Positions 1 through 41,779 are shown, counted from the first letter of the stretch. The stretch is 64,000 bases of DNA from Phorcus lineatus (GCA_921293015.1 OV121082.1:21369748-21433747); one strand, 5' to 3'. Notes: generated by a model not told the origin, from the sequence alone. Translations and numbers: made by a program.

Positions 1-331
1 CACTTTATTTCCCTGCTTGCGAGATCACTTTATGTCCCTGTTTGCGAAATCACTGTATTTCCCTGTTTGTGAAATCACTTTATTTCCCTGTTTGTGAGAT
101 CACTTTATTTCCCTGCTTGCGAGATCACTTTATGTCCCAGTTTGTGAGATCACTTTATTTCCCTGTTTGCGAGATCACTTTATTTCCCTGTTTGTGAGAT
201 CACTTTATTTCCGAGATCATTTTATTTCCCTGTTTACGAGATAACTTTGTTTCCCTGTTTGCGAAATCACTTTATTTCCCAGTTTGCGAGATCACTTTAT
301 TTCCCTGCTTGTGAGATCACTTTATTTCCCT
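1..331. repeat. 25-bp minisatellite
   Basis: About 13 tandem copies of a 25-bp unit (ATCACTTTATTTCCCTGTTT plus GCGAG) fill the left edge of the window and end at about 331. Units differ by a few substitutions (GCGAG/GTGAG/GCGAA), and one unit near 211 is shortened. The array probably continues to the left. There are no unique spacers, so it is not CRISPR. Confidence 0.95.
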
Positions 332-2079
332 AGGGAACTATGTTACACTTCCTTTAGATTTAAACACCTACATGTGAGTTTAAGAAAATCTAGTCCAGTG
401 ACCATTCAAGAAATGGTTTCCTGTAAAATTCTCACAAAATATTATGGTTAAGCTTTTACCTTATAACACTTAAACACTCTGAAGAAGACAGTTGAAAGGG
501 ATATTGATAGGAACATAAGCATAAAAACTTTTTCAATCTATCATTTAAGAATATTTGTTACAGAAATGTTTATATCTGTTATATAAACAAGATATATATG
601 AGAAAACATGGTTTATTAAGAGCATCTGTCAGGTATAGGACAAAATGTAATTAACAGCATGGATAAAAGCCATCTTATAAATCTCTTTGGTGGGTTATGG
701 AAAATTCCATCATCATTTTCTGATAATAACCTGGACTTAAATGATGTCCTTGTCATAAGACGGGGTGTTGTTTTATCTTTTATAGTTTTAATATAATAAT
801 TATGTTTTTTATTTTCATAGTTTTCTTATTATCAATATGTAGATCAAGCCTTTGTTTTCAATATTATTTTGAAATCATGGTGGTATGTTGGGTTATGAGC
901 CTATACATAAACTCTTTAAAAGGGCAGTAGCATGATTTAAAAAGTAAACAAAGTAATCTCACGAATAGGAAAATAGATGTTACTAATTGCAAGCTAGCCT
1001 TTTTTAATCAACAAAAGCAGTTCTTAAACAAATTTAAAATATTCGCTTAAGCTATGTTAATTTTCTTTCCATTTCCTTATTTATGAGATTAAAACGTGTT
1101 CACAATAAAATGGACAATTATTAAATGACGATTAATGGCAGAAATTCAAATTTCAAAATATTTTATTTCACGTTTCTCACCCAGGGCAAGTTTTTAGGTA
1201 TCATTTTGACCTTGTATAATTCTTCCAAAACCATTTTATTTTTGAAGGCCAAAATTTGACACATTTGTTACAGACAGAAGTTTATAAATTTGATCATACG
1301 GTCATCTTATTCCGATATGTGCAAATAACAATAAAAACTGTTTTTGAATTCCCATTGCTTGTTATTTTGTGGATCATATCCTCTTTCCTGTGTCGGAACA
1401 TCAAAGTCCTCAAAGGATATCATTCAGCTCTTCATTGCCATCATCGTGCCACAGACACCTGAATTGTCTGGTAATGGGCTTTGCAAAAACTTTAAATTGG
1501 TTGTGTTGTTTTTTAAACAAGATTGAGAATCTTTGATGTTTTACTGTGGTCTTTTCATCTTTCTTCTTCCTGCAGAATATGGCTTATAAAAAAAGAAAAT
1601 TGGACACAAATGTAGATTATGTATGTGTGTGTGTTTGTATATATATATATAGGTAAGAAACTACCTTGAGGGTATTGTGTAAGGTAAGAGTTTAAAAGTA
1701 CAAGCTAAAAAGAACACAATGCAGCATTATGTTTTTCTATCGAAGGTTCGAAACAATATATAACATTCTGAATGTCTTAGATTTACGTTGGTATATGTTC
1801 TTCTTGCGGGTTAATTCAATTTTGAACAAACAGAAAACTTGCTAGTTGATTCAATTTTGAAAACTATCAGAAAAAATTGATGCGGTTTGAGTCTGTATGA
1901 ACTTGTTGGGGTAGATGAGGTAATATGGTACTGTTGGTCTCATGGGGAAATTTTGGTTTCTTTTGGTTTAGTTTGTTGAGAAGACAAAAGAACCAAAGAA
2001 AATGCAGTTCCATGGTTTATGCGTTTCTTTTGGCTGAAAGCATAAAAACTTTGTTCCTTTCTATAGATATAGGCCCTGG
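332..2079. other. No gene seen (AT-rich intergenic or intronic DNA)
   Basis: AT-rich sequence with only short chance reading frames, no conserved protein segment and no clear transposon ends. There is a short TG/TA run at about 1621-1653. It may be JNK intron if the missing 5' exons lie to the left. Confidence 0.6.
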
Positions 2080-3900
2080 AACCTTTGGCATAAACTAGTG
2101 GCCAACAATAAGCTTCAAGAAGGAAAAAAACTCACGAAAGTTGATGAAGGCCAGGGGTTACCTCACCCTTGAGAAATTGTGGATACAGTTGCAATAGAAA
2201 CTCGTAGAGATCAGCAACAGAATCTCGTTCATAAAGTGGCAAATGTCGGAATGTCCTTTGCGAAGAAATAAAAAACAAAAGTTTATGGAGGAAGTCCAGA
2301 GATTACCATTACTAAGCCCAAGAGAAATCAGGATTTGGATATTGGTCATGTCATAAAAATATGGGCACCATTGTGACATGATTATCAAAGGAATTCTATA
2401 GAGATTAAGTTATCAGAGGTGTGGATTATTGTCTTGGTATTCTATCACGGAGAGGTTAAAGAGCCACTCCGTGAGTTGTTGGAGTCATATGTGCCAAACT
2501 TAATCAATGGTGTCATTTGATCACGAAGTATCGTCTGTTACCAAAAAGACATATTTCAAAGCTTAATGGGTTATGATCGTAAACCGGACAGTGGCGCGTG
2601 TCAAATAGTCAAAGGTGATTTTGGGTACTTATCTAAAACATCCAGGAGGGCAGTTAGGAGTTGATAGCCTTTGTTCGGTTATATAACTAGTATCCATGTA
2701 TATTGGACGTGATATCTACACCTCTGTGCATTTATAAGGCTGCTTTTTATATTTTCATGGAAAACCAGAATTTGTCATATATATGTCTTTTGGACATGAA
2801 AAGTTAAGATGTTTGGATTTTATATCGTCACATATGATATTTAGGTTCGTATCAAAGGTAAATAATATGTTATGAAAATTACGGAGTGGCTCTTTAAGAA
2901 CCGTTCCAAATCATGGTTTTCATGCCACATTGTTCAGAAGATTAAATATAGGTTTGCACCTTGGTTGATGAAAAGTTGGCTCTGAGCTATGGGAACAGTG
3001 CAAGAACTTCTTTCCACTTGATATCTTAATTCCATTCTAGAATATCCTTGGATCTTTCTGATAAAACAATCAAAGAGAAATCCCCCATTGACAGAAAGCC
3101 CAAGCTTAACAAGCACATGGATAATGTTACATCAAATTGTCAGAAACCATATTCATATGGTTAACGTGAGATTACTGTAGAGATTGAGGGATCAGAACTC
3201 TTGAATACAGTCTTCGACTTGTAATACTGAAAGGTTCGGAGTCGATACCAATCATAGTTTTCATGCCTCTTTGTGTGGTAGGAATTAGGTTGGCACCTAG
3301 GATGATGGTAGGTACAAGGTCAATGAGCTTCGTGAAGAGTTTGAAAAAACTCAGTTCAACTTGATGTCATCATTCCATTCCAGAATATTTTGTGAACTTT
3401 CTGGAACATAACAAAGAGAAAATTAAATCAGGTTGGCACCGTCGTCGACGAGACTTCACCTATGATCTATGAGTACAAAAGCCAAACTTATTTGAACTTA
3501 ATATATTCTTTACATTCTATAATTATTTGGACCTTTCTTGTGTTACAATCAGTGAGAAATGAAAAAAAATTACCTTTCCATAGAGAAATCAAGTTCATTG
3601 ATATTGTTGCACCACATTGTCCGAAACCATATTGGTATTGTGATGAAATGGTTAACAAGGGAATGCTATGGAGATTAAGGGATCACAGATTGTAATATGC
3701 CCTTTACACTTTAGTACTGAGAGGTTTGGAACCAATGCCAATCATAGTTTGTTGCTTGTTACTTGTTGGTTGACATCTAGGTTAATGAAAGGTGAGAGTA
3801 AGCTTCAAGAAGGGTATTAAGATACACTTAATTCAACTTTGTCTTTTGGTTCCATTCAAGATTTTTTATTAGATTTTGTTCATTTAATTGGAGAGATCGA
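2080..3900. repeat. Decayed long tandem repeat array
   Basis: Diverged copies recur with landmarks in the same order: 'GAGATTAAGGGATCA', then an anchor like 'GAGGTTTGGAACCAATGCC', then 'AATCATAGTTTTCATGCC', 'GGTTGGCACC', a segment like 'CATTCCATTCCAGAATAT' and 'AACAAAGAGAAA'. Anchors fall at about 2452 (continued at 2898 after an inserted MITE), 3232 and 3720. Spacing is uneven: about 340 bp without the MITE, then about 490 bp. No protein-coding signal is shared between copies. Confidence 0.75.
2460..2893. mobile_element. TTAA-flanked MITE, copy 1
   Basis: A 434-bp element bounded by terminal inverted repeats AGAGCCACTCCGT / ACGGAGTGGCTCT and flanked on both sides by TTAA (2456-2459 and 2894-2897). 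A second copy at 63224-63691 shares most of its length. The insertion interrupts a tandem repeat whose sister units (about 3232 and 3720) lack it, which confirms the ends. TTAA target choice is typical of piggyBac-type transposases. No transposase is encoded, so it is non-autonomous. The superfamily is inferred from the target site only. Confidence 0.85.
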
Positions 3901-4169
3901 GTGCTAGGTTTATACTAATGAAAGAAAATTAAGCTTCTCAAATGTAAAGGATTCAATGTCTCTATTCCGTAACGGGAGTGAAAATTGTTCTCAAGTGAAG
4001 TTTAGATATTGGCAAACCTATTGAAAGCATTTAGAAATTTTATTCAATCAAAAAGCAATGCATTGTCCCCTACATTCGAAATTAGTTTTCTTTATATCTG
4101 ACCTCAGTATAAAGATTGAGCTGTTAGAGCAAACCAAAGGATTACGCTCATCTTGTTCCAAGCAATGTC

Positions 4170-4309
4170 TTCCAGCTGTTGCTCGCAGGTTTCACCGCAA
4201 TGCATAGCCACAATGGTGTTGCAGGCTTTCTTCCTGCAATAATACTAGCAGCTGCGATATAAGTGAAATAATCTTGAAAGCGGCGTTAAACCCCAACTCA
4301 CTCACTCAC
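4170..4309 (+). mobile_element. 5'-truncated tRNA-derived SINE
   Basis: The 3' half of the main SINE family: core 'GCAGGTTTCACCGCAATGCAT', then 'AATAATACTAGCAGC', 'GAAATAATCTTGAAAGCGGC' and GTTAAAC, ending in an ACTCACTCACTCACT tail. It is flanked by a perfect 13-bp target duplication TCCAAGCAATGTC (4157-4169 and 4310-4322). The tRNA head is missing, as expected from incomplete target-primed reverse transcription. Confidence 0.92.
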
Positions 4310-4779
4310 TCCAAGCAATGTCAAAGCAATACAGAGATAGTCATGTCATTCTAAACTAAAGATTTATTTTGGTGATTAGTGATGATTATATTGCTAATTT
4401 GATGCAGCTTTGTTCACACAACTTCAGGAGGTGTGAAATTGAGAACCATTTTGTTTTTGATGTCTATGTAGAAGATTTATATGAGATGAATGGTGAAAGA
4501 ATGAAAAGACAAAATAAGCTAAGGCCTCACGGATAGATAACCTTTCTTTTTAGGTATGAAGAGTTACAAAGACTTTAATTATACTAAAACTATTAATATT
4601 CCTGCAAATCATAAAGTTCCAATTTTAATTGATTATTTTGGAATTCACAGAAAAGCAGTCCGATAACATAAGAAAATAAATAGTATTCTTGCAACAAATT
4701 AAGTCCATATTATGATATCTGCCCATCCCCACTCCCCAAATCCCCCCGTGTCCCCTGAGTAATGTGGAATATCCTTCAT

Positions 4780-5420
4780 TTTTAGCTCATCAGGTCTAAA
4801 GACCCGATGGGCTTATGGTATGGCATGGCGTCCGGCGTCCATCCATCCGTCCATCCGTAAACTTTTCACTATTTCGACTTCTTCTCCAGAACCAATGACT
4901 CTAGAGAGCTGCAATTTTATGTGCATACTCCTTGGCCAATGGGGATTCTAAATTTTAGATTTCGTGACCCCATGACCCCAAATGAGGTCAGAGGGGTCAT
5001 AACATGAAAAACCTATTTTCATCTCGTTCTCCAGTTCCAAAAGGTCCAGAGAGCTGAATAGTTGTGTGTAGACTCCTTGGGCACTGGAAATTCTAAATTG
5101 TAGGTTTGGTGACCCCATGACCCCAAATGGGGTCACAGGGGTCAAAACCTAAAAAACCTAATTTCATCTTTTTCCCTAGTTCTAAAAGGTTTAGAGAGCT
5201 GAAAAATTGTGTGAAGACTCCTTGGACACTGGGGATTCTAAATTGTAGGTTTGGTGACCACGACCCCAAATGGGGTCACAGGGGTCAAAACCTTAAAATC
5301 CTACTTTCATCTTCTTCTCCAGTTCCAAAAGGTCTTGATAGCTTAATAGTTGTGTGTAGACTCCTTGGACAATGGGGATTCTGAATTTTAGGTTCGGTGA
5401 CCCCTTGACCCCAAATGGGC
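4780..5420. repeat. 145-bp tandem repeat, four units
   Basis: Four units, with GTGACC landmarks at 4964, 5109, 5254 and 5397 (spacing 145, 145 and 143 bp). Each carries 'TCCAGTTCCAAAAGGT', 'CTCCTTGG', 'GGGGATTCTAAAT' and a block of TGACCCC/GGGGTCA direct repeats. The array is preceded by 'TTTTAGCTCATCAGGTC' and 'GGCGTCCATCCATCCGTCC', which look like the head of a dispersed invertebrate repeat. Small reading frames here on both strands are by-products of the repeat. Confidence 0.9.
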
Positions 5421-5689
5421 AATGGGCCTTTTTTATTTGATTGTGAATAACTTTTAAGAAATACATTGTTGTTTTCTTTCCTCAACATAACAATTTGCAA
5501 TGTCCCAATGTGCCCTAGTTGAAGCCCAAGTTACCCCTGGTTTGGAAAGCATTTTTTAAATTTTGATATCTCTGGTTTTTTACCAAAAAGAAATGTTGAC
5601 ATATTGTTTTGTTTCACTTTCTCTTTTCTTCATAATAAAGGCTGCTTTAATTTATCCAAATAAATATCCAAAGTATCATTTTTCTTGTG

Positions 5690-5692
<3 letters not shown>

Positions 5693-5730
<38 letters not shown>
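5693..5730. repeat. (TA)n microsatellite
   Basis: An uninterrupted alternating AT run of about 38 bp, followed by a second short TA-rich stretch. Confidence 0.95.
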
Positions 5731-5734
<4 letters not shown>

Positions 5735-6547
5735 ATTATATATGGTCCCAAGGTGCCCCAGTCTCCCCTACATATCAACAATGAAGTTAAAATATAAACA
5801 ACCCTCGTCAATATATTATGTCATTAAAACATCTCAAGAATCTGTCTACGAGTTCGTTTTGTCAACGAAATCACTGGTTAAGACAGAAGATCACGTGATC
5901 GTATTCCACGTATATGATTGGTCATGACCACGGAGCACATGTTCTGTTCAGCTGTTCACAGTAAGATAGAAAGGCGTCTGGAGTCGACATTTTCTGTATA
6001 TAAATGATGTTTATCATATGGGTAGCGTTATTTTTTCTATGCATAATTTATTTTTACAAATATTGTTCCCGTTTTTCACAAAATCGTAACTGAGAAGGAT
6101 TAAGGGACAGGCTATCTTTCCTACACTGCCCATGACCCCATGGTCTAAACCCAAACACCTATTTCTATCAAAAGTCTGATGAGCTACAGAGCCCATGGCT
6201 CTATTTTTCGATATTAATTATCTTATGCAATACACATTTACATGAATTGATTAAGCTCTAGGAACTAACAGAACTGAAGACAGAAATGATCTTGTAACAG
6301 CTGTCTGTATTGGTTTAGTTGTAAGACAAAATACCTTCTCTCAGAGCCAGAAGCTCATTGAATCGTCCCTACGACATGGAAGTGCCCTGCATGTAGTCTG
6401 TACGTTCTGTGTACATAGTCTTTATGGTGTACCTGATGTTTGCATTGCATGGCGTGTACAGAGCACTCTAATCCATCAAGTGTCTGCCAATAAACCATTT
6501 ACAAAGAGCATTATCATCAGCTTCACCAGCATGCCCCGAGATCAATA

Positions 6548-6812
6548 TGGAGCATGTCACCAGTACACGATAGTCTGCTCTCACCGGTACACGATAGTCT
6601 GTTTTCACTATAACAGGATAGTGTACTCTCACCAGTACATGATAGTCTGCTCTCACCATGTCCATGATAGTCTGCTCTCACCATGTCCATGATAGTCTGT
6701 TTTCACTATAACAGGATAGTGTACTCTCACCAGTACACAATAGTCTTCTCTCACTAGTATAAATAGTCTGCTCTCACCAGTACACCAATACACGATAGTC
6801 TGCTCTCTCCAT
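6548..6812. repeat. 24-bp minisatellite, block 1
   Basis: Tandem copies of a unit like 'CCAGTACACGATAGTCTGCT' plus CTCA with many substitutions (CACTATAACAGGATAG, CATGTCCATGATAG variants). Confidence 0.9.
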
Positions 6813-6987
6813 AGTCTGTAGGCCAGACCCTGAAATAAGGTAGAAGCCTAAGCAAGTCTATAAAAAGACTTTAAAGCTTGATTTTCAGAAAATGAAGAAA
6901 TTTCAGTCTCCTTTTCATTTCATTTATGATAAGTTTTTAAATTTTTCGATTAACTGATGCATTTTTCATTTCAGAATCTAATTGTTA

Positions 6988-7285
6988 GACTACTCTCTCC
7001 AGTACACAATAGTCTGCTCTCACCAGTACACCAGTACACAATAGTCTGCTCTCACCAATACACCAGTACACAAGTCTGCTCTCACCAATACACCAGTACA
7101 CAATAGTCTGCTCTCACCAATACACCAGTACACAATAGTCTGCTCTCACCAATACACGGTAGTCTTCTCTCACCAGTATTTGCCCTTGCATTTGAAAATT
7201 CATGATAGTTTGCTCTCACTAGTAAAAGATAGTCTGTTTTCACTAGTACATGATAGTCTGATCTCTCTAATACACGATAGTCTGC
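6988..7285. repeat. 24-bp minisatellite, block 2
   Basis: Same unit as the block at 6548-6812, with higher-order pairs in which 'CACCAGTACACCAGTACACA' has the CCAGTACA half doubled. The roughly 175-bp gap between the blocks is unrelated AT-rich sequence. Confidence 0.9.
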
Positions 7286-7328
7286 TGGTAAAGGAATGTG
7301 TATACCACATAGACATTTGTGAATTTGT

Positions 7329-7400
7329 AGGATATAGCTCAGTTGGTAGAGTGTCTGCTCATCTCTTGAAAGATAGGGGTTTTAAATGTCAAAGATGTAC
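7329..7400 (+). other. tRNA-like remnant
   Basis: 'GGATATAGCTCAGTTGGTAG' matches a Pol III A box and is followed by a weak B-box-like segment near 7375-7390. It has no convincing acceptor stem, so it is more likely a decayed tRNA-derived SINE head than a working tRNA. Confidence 0.35.
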
Positions 7401-8730
7401 AAAAAACTCCAACATTTATATTCCTTTGAATTGTAAACAAATGTGACAATGTCAAATTTAGGATCAGCATTCACTTGCTGGTGATTGGTGTATGACTTTC
7501 AGGGTGTTTCAAATCCCCTTGAGGTGTTCATCCAGAAATACACAAGGATTGCAAATTGTGTCATCCTAAATATCCTCCTAAAATAAGTTTTCTAAATACA
7601 ATGACGTAAACTAAGGATTCAAAACTAATGCTCCAAATTTTCCAAGACTTGTGTTTCTTGTTTTCAAAATGATTCTTCTTAACTCGATCTCATTGAGAAT
7701 CTTTTTAGTTTGTGATTGTCCTTCTGCATGCATCTTCAGAAACACTCCAGCAGGCTAAATATTTGATTTCTCGAATTACTTCCTGCCTTTACACGAATCA
7801 TACTTTCCTATTTATCTTTTAATCAGGACTCTTTGATCCGAATATGCCTTCTACCATCAAACAGATTCTGCAAAAAATGCTGATCTAAGCATGTTTCCTC
7901 ACAAAACCGCTCCCCGAGAAGTTTCTGACCTGTTAATGAGGAAACTTGATAGGATATGACATTAGCAGTACGAGATAAAGGATAGAATGTCGTGATCACT
8001 GACAACCTCTCTCTATGGAACTCCTGGAGTTGGATCAATAGAAATGAACGACAGACCATAAAATGAGAATTGGGCAGGTCCCAGCATGTTGCATGTGGCG
8101 AGCGTAACTCAATCATGTAATGTCTTCCTCTTTGTTCTCGGCCTCCAGTGATCTTCCATACAAGTAATCTTTTTATACAAAGTTTTTGTGGGTTTGAAAC
8201 TTTGGAAACAGTTGGAGTGCATAGAGATGCAAATATTTTTTTCATTTGCTGTTTGTGGCTAATGTTACTCTATCATGTAATTGTCTTTCCATTTATGCTT
8301 TGCTTCAATCAGCTTTTTTACCATCAACTATAAAAAGTTTTTGAGATCATGTCATGTTGACAACTGTTTTAATGAATAGTTGGCCCCAATGTTTTTTTAT
8401 TCAGTTGTTGCACATGACAACTGGAACTGTACCATGTAATTGTCTTCCTCTGTAATGAGGTTTGATTTCAGAGGTTGATGATTGTTGGTATCAGCGCTGT
8501 TTGCTTGCAAAGTGGCATTATCTTTGATATTTAGCTTCTTGCCAACATATATTTTATCTCTACATTAAATCCGCAGGTGTTTGATTATTCCAGGATGTTT
8601 AGCCAGTGAACTATCTAGAATTATTCCCCTTGTTGAGTTGTTCTTCCTGTAAGTTAGTGAATCAGAATGGTTTGGATCTTACTGATTCAACACACTAAGT
8701 GTTTTTCTCTCAGTCTTAAAAATAGTTGAT
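7401..8730. other. No gene seen
   Basis: AT-rich DNA. A 140-codon open frame on the - strand (7823-8245) has no recognisable domain, no splice context and no repeat support, so it is treated as chance. 'TCATGTAATTGTCTTCC' recurs at about 8115, 8275 and 8435, hinting at an old tandem repeat of about 160 bp. Confidence 0.5.
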
Positions 8731-8962
8731 GTGAGGTGAGGTGAGTTGGAGTTTAACGCCGCTTTCAAGATTATTTCACTTATATCGCGGCTGCTAGTAT
8801 TATTGCAGGGAGAAAGCCCGCAATATCATTGCGGTGAAACGGCTGGAACTAGCTGCAACATGGGTGGTACTCCGCTGAATTTCAGTGAAGCATTACGCCC
8901 AAACCTGACTGCGTGTAGAACAGTTCTCTACTGCAGACAAAGTTGCCTAGCCCCTGACGGGA
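8731..8962 (-). mobile_element. tRNA-derived SINE, internally shortened
   Basis: Read on the - strand: the end of the tRNA head (CCCGTCAGGGGCTAGGCAAC), a core with a deletion around the 'CGATGCTCGCAGG' segment, and the tail GCGGCGTTAAAC then CACCTCACCTCAC. The likely imperfect target duplication is AGTCTTAAAAATA (about 8712) against AGTCTTTAAAATA (about 8964). A 93-codon frame on the + strand is antisense to the SINE and not a gene. Confidence 0.88.
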
Positions 8963-9461
8963 CAGTCTTTAAAATAATAATTATGTCTCTCCTGGGAGTA
9001 GAAACATTCTCAAAAAGCAGCAGATAAGGTTTAGGTAATCACACAACCTCTAGGAGTCCTTTGTAAATTTTGAATTTTCTTCTCAGTATTTCCTGTAGTT
9101 AATTTGAGATGGGTGCCTGTCAGTTAACCGGCTAAAGGAAAATTGTTCTCTGTCAAATTATATTGCTATGTATGTTTTATATAGTTGGAAACCAAGTATA
9201 TATCTCTTGGTAAGACCTCTGATAATGTTTCTGTATAATTCTCATAAGTATTGGGTTCAGATCCTTTGAGATTGGAAGCATCTTTTAGCTGATACTGCCT
9301 ATGAAGCAATAAATCCCAGAGTTCTTTAACTGGTGCTAATAACTAGCTCCTGTAAAGGTTCGAGCATCTCTATCAGCAATAGCGTTTTCTCATCCATTCT
9401 TGGAGCAAAGATACATTGAGATACGGGGCAGTACAATATTTACTACTTACAGTCAATACCT

Positions 9462-9538
9462 AAAGGTTTCACTCCAATGCAAATAGCTATTTGGCATGCA
9501 GGCTTTCTCCCAGAAATCATAGCAGCTGGTTCCTATAA
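9462..9538 (+). mobile_element. Old SINE 3' fragment
   Basis: Degraded match to the SINE core: 'AAAGGTTTCACTCCAATGC', then 'GCAGGCTTTCTCCCAG' and 'CATAGCAGCTGG'. There is no clear tail and no target duplication. Confidence 0.6.
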
Positions 9539-10124
9539 ATTTCTGGACGCTGAACATTAATTCTGGTATTGTAAAATTACTTTTTGTTTATTGATTTTTA
9601 TTACAGAATCAATCTTCATATTTCTTTTATAAATGATCTTTAACTGCCTTTTTCTGCAATTTAGAAGATTTTAGTCCATTGAATTGTCATATCTTAGATT
9701 CTCCAAAAATGTCTTTTATCATCTTCTCTGCTTCTTTTTGATTCTTCATTATCTCCCATGCAAAGTAACTCTTCAATCCCAGAGTGGTTATAACTTCATA
9801 TGTGATTTAAGCGTCCTTTTTCCGCCCAATATTTTCCAAACAAAGAACATTGGCCAATCAACCATCTGCTTCGGAATAATCACATTTTTGTCCCATAGGA
9901 ATTCCTTCTCAATTTACAGCAATGGGTTGTAATGCTTCTGGACGATTCCAATTTATTAAGCAATGTTGCTTTTCCTGATTGCTTCTCAAAGGCATGATTG
10001 TAATTTGAGTTACTCGCCTGGAATTGACAATATCAGAGCTTCCAACGGTTACCCAGGTGGAAAAAGTTATATATCTCTCTTGTATTAAGAAACAGATCAT
10101 AGGTAATTAAGTACTTTCTTATAA

Positions 10125-10441
10125 GGGGGTTAATGCTGTGGTTAGCAGGTTCAGCTTAGGATCAAAAGCTTTGGGGTTCGAATCCCACCAGGGGCTTAGC
10201 AACTTTGTCTTCAGTAGGGAAATATTGTAACTACAGAAAGGTTTGGGTGCAATGCCACACTGAAAATGAGAGCAGTACCACCCATGGTAAGCTAGTTTTG
10301 GTCGATGCTGGCAGGTTTCACTGCAACACTAGCCAGAATAGTGTTGCAGGCTTTCTCCCTGTAATGATACTAGATGCCCTGATATGTGTTGAATACTGTT
10401 GAAAACTATGTTATAACCCAAAATCACCTCAACTAAACTCA
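10125..10441 (+). mobile_element. Nearly full-length older SINE
   Basis: tRNA-like head with an A-box region (GTGGTTAGCAGGTTCAG) and B box (GGGGTTCGAATCCCACC), then the GGGGCTTAGCAACTTTGTCT junction, the core with 'CACTGAAAATGAGAGCAGTA', 'GGCAGGTTTCACTGCAACAC' and 'GTTGCAGGCTTTCTCCCTG', and a tail that drifts into AACTCAACTCA. It is more diverged than the copies at 11991 and 49781. No clean target duplication is visible. Confidence 0.85.
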
Positions 10442-10979
10442 ACTCATTTGACAGATGTTGGGTATCTGGTAGGATATTGGATGTCAATTTCCAATGGCAC
10501 CTTGGGAGGTTATAAGACTAGTGAATTTGAAAACCTATTCTAGCTGTATGGCATATTGAAAGTTAAAGATGATTTGTGAAATTATTTTGGTTGAAGAAGT
10601 TCATGTTATTACTTTTATAATTATAGTACTGGTAACATTCAAATGTAAGATGTTCATTGATATCAAACTGCAAATTGTTCCAACTACACAGTGCTGTTAG
10701 AATTAAATCAAGAATTCTGCTTTAAACTCATAAGGTGCTTTGCAGGCTTTCTTGTATTTATTGACATAATATTTGTTGCATTCCTACTTCCTTCAATATT
10801 ACTATAGTCAATCTCAAATCTCCCTGAAAGTGAAAAATGAAGTATATTGCTTATATTGATAAATTACTTTTTAAAATACTTTGATTGAACTTTTGTGTGA
10901 AGCCTTGAGGACATTGTATTTATTTTCAATCAATGAATGGGTTTCACCTTTTGCTTATCTGGTTTTATTTTTCTTTCAG

Positions 10980-40553
<29,574 letters not shown>

Positions 40554-41779
40554 CAGTGGACAGACTCACCGACTCACCGATGTCCACCACAGACTTCCTT
40601 GTCTGTATGTCTGTCCGTGTGTCCGTCAGTTAGCTGGACTGCCTGCTCACAACCCCAGCCAACTGACCAGTGGGATGAGGATGGAAAGAAGGGCGCAAGA
40701 GCCGTGTACATAGTCCCTTGTATCATAACTAGAGGCATAATTTATTGGTGATGGTTGCGAGGGGCAGACGGCCCTCGGATCATCCAGTGTAGATAGTTGT
40801 ACCATACGCTTTCACTTCCACCTCATTTTCCATGAACGTGTACGTCAACAGACTTACGTCTGCTCACACCAATCCAAGTTCAAGGTCATGAGAAGCAGAC
40901 TGTATGTGAACTCATTTTCATCTCGTACCAATCCAAAGTTATGAGAATATGATGAGATGTATGCAACCAACTTGCGTCTGCTCACACCAATCCAAGGTAA
41001 AGGTCAAGGTCATGAAAAGCAGACGGTCACAGGCTTCATCCTTCATCCTAGATGCTGTAGTGTCATCTCAACATGGGTTCTTGTAGGCTAAGGCAGAACC
41101 AAATTTGGAGTTGAATTATTCATAGAATAGATATACATGTTGCACATTTGTAAGTCATATAGTTTCATTTCAGTTTCTTCCTGTAAATCAATTGAAACAT
41201 TATTGACTCTAAAAAGTGTCTTTTCCGGCTTGTTATTTTCTTTGAAGGTTTTGCCTCATCATAAGCACTTCTTGATAGAATATCTATCAATTTTAAGTGA
41301 TACTGAATAAGTATCTTTAGTAAGATGAGAGAAATACTTCTTCATTTCTAAAATTAATTCCTGAAGACTCGACCCAAATATATTTAAAGACAGATTCTTA
41401 AATTATACTGTTCCAGATAAACTATTCTAAAATTATGTAGTCTAACAAATCTTTAGCCTATCTATCAACAGAGATCATTTTGGAAATTCTAAGGCAATTA
41501 CTTGACAAGGGATTTAGAACTTTAAAAAATGGTTTTCAGCATTTGATTTTGATGACTATGATCCAACAAAGATGTTCTGCTTCAATCATGATAGCCAAAA
41601 CATTTCAACTTATTTTGTCTTCTAAGATTTGTTTAGAGCTCTTTATCATCTCGGTGATCACTGATAATGTTGAGGAAACATTTTGCAGACTATTGAGCCC
41701 ATTCTTGCGTTGCTTTAATTGGAGATCTTGTAGAATTTCTATGCCTTCTCAGTGCTAAGAAAAATATCAAGACCTGAGC

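Noticed and set aside
1..331. Regular direct repeats at the left edge as a CRISPR array
   Set aside because: Units are contiguous 25-bp copies with no unique spacers, in a eukaryotic setting; it is a minisatellite.
7329..7400. Functional tRNA gene
   Set aside because: A box present but B box degraded and no acceptor stem pairing.
7823..8245. 140-codon open frame on the - strand
   Set aside because: No recognised domain, low-complexity-free but unconserved text, no splice or promoter context; likely chance.
8746..9027. 93-codon + strand frame
   Set aside because: Almost entirely antisense to a SINE; a similar frame appears at 12092 over another SINE copy.
1..10979. Missing N-terminal JNK exons (glycine loop and VAIKKL region)
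   Set aside because: I read through looking for GSGAQGIV and AIKKLSRPFQ-like codons with splice sites and found none; a translated search would settle it.
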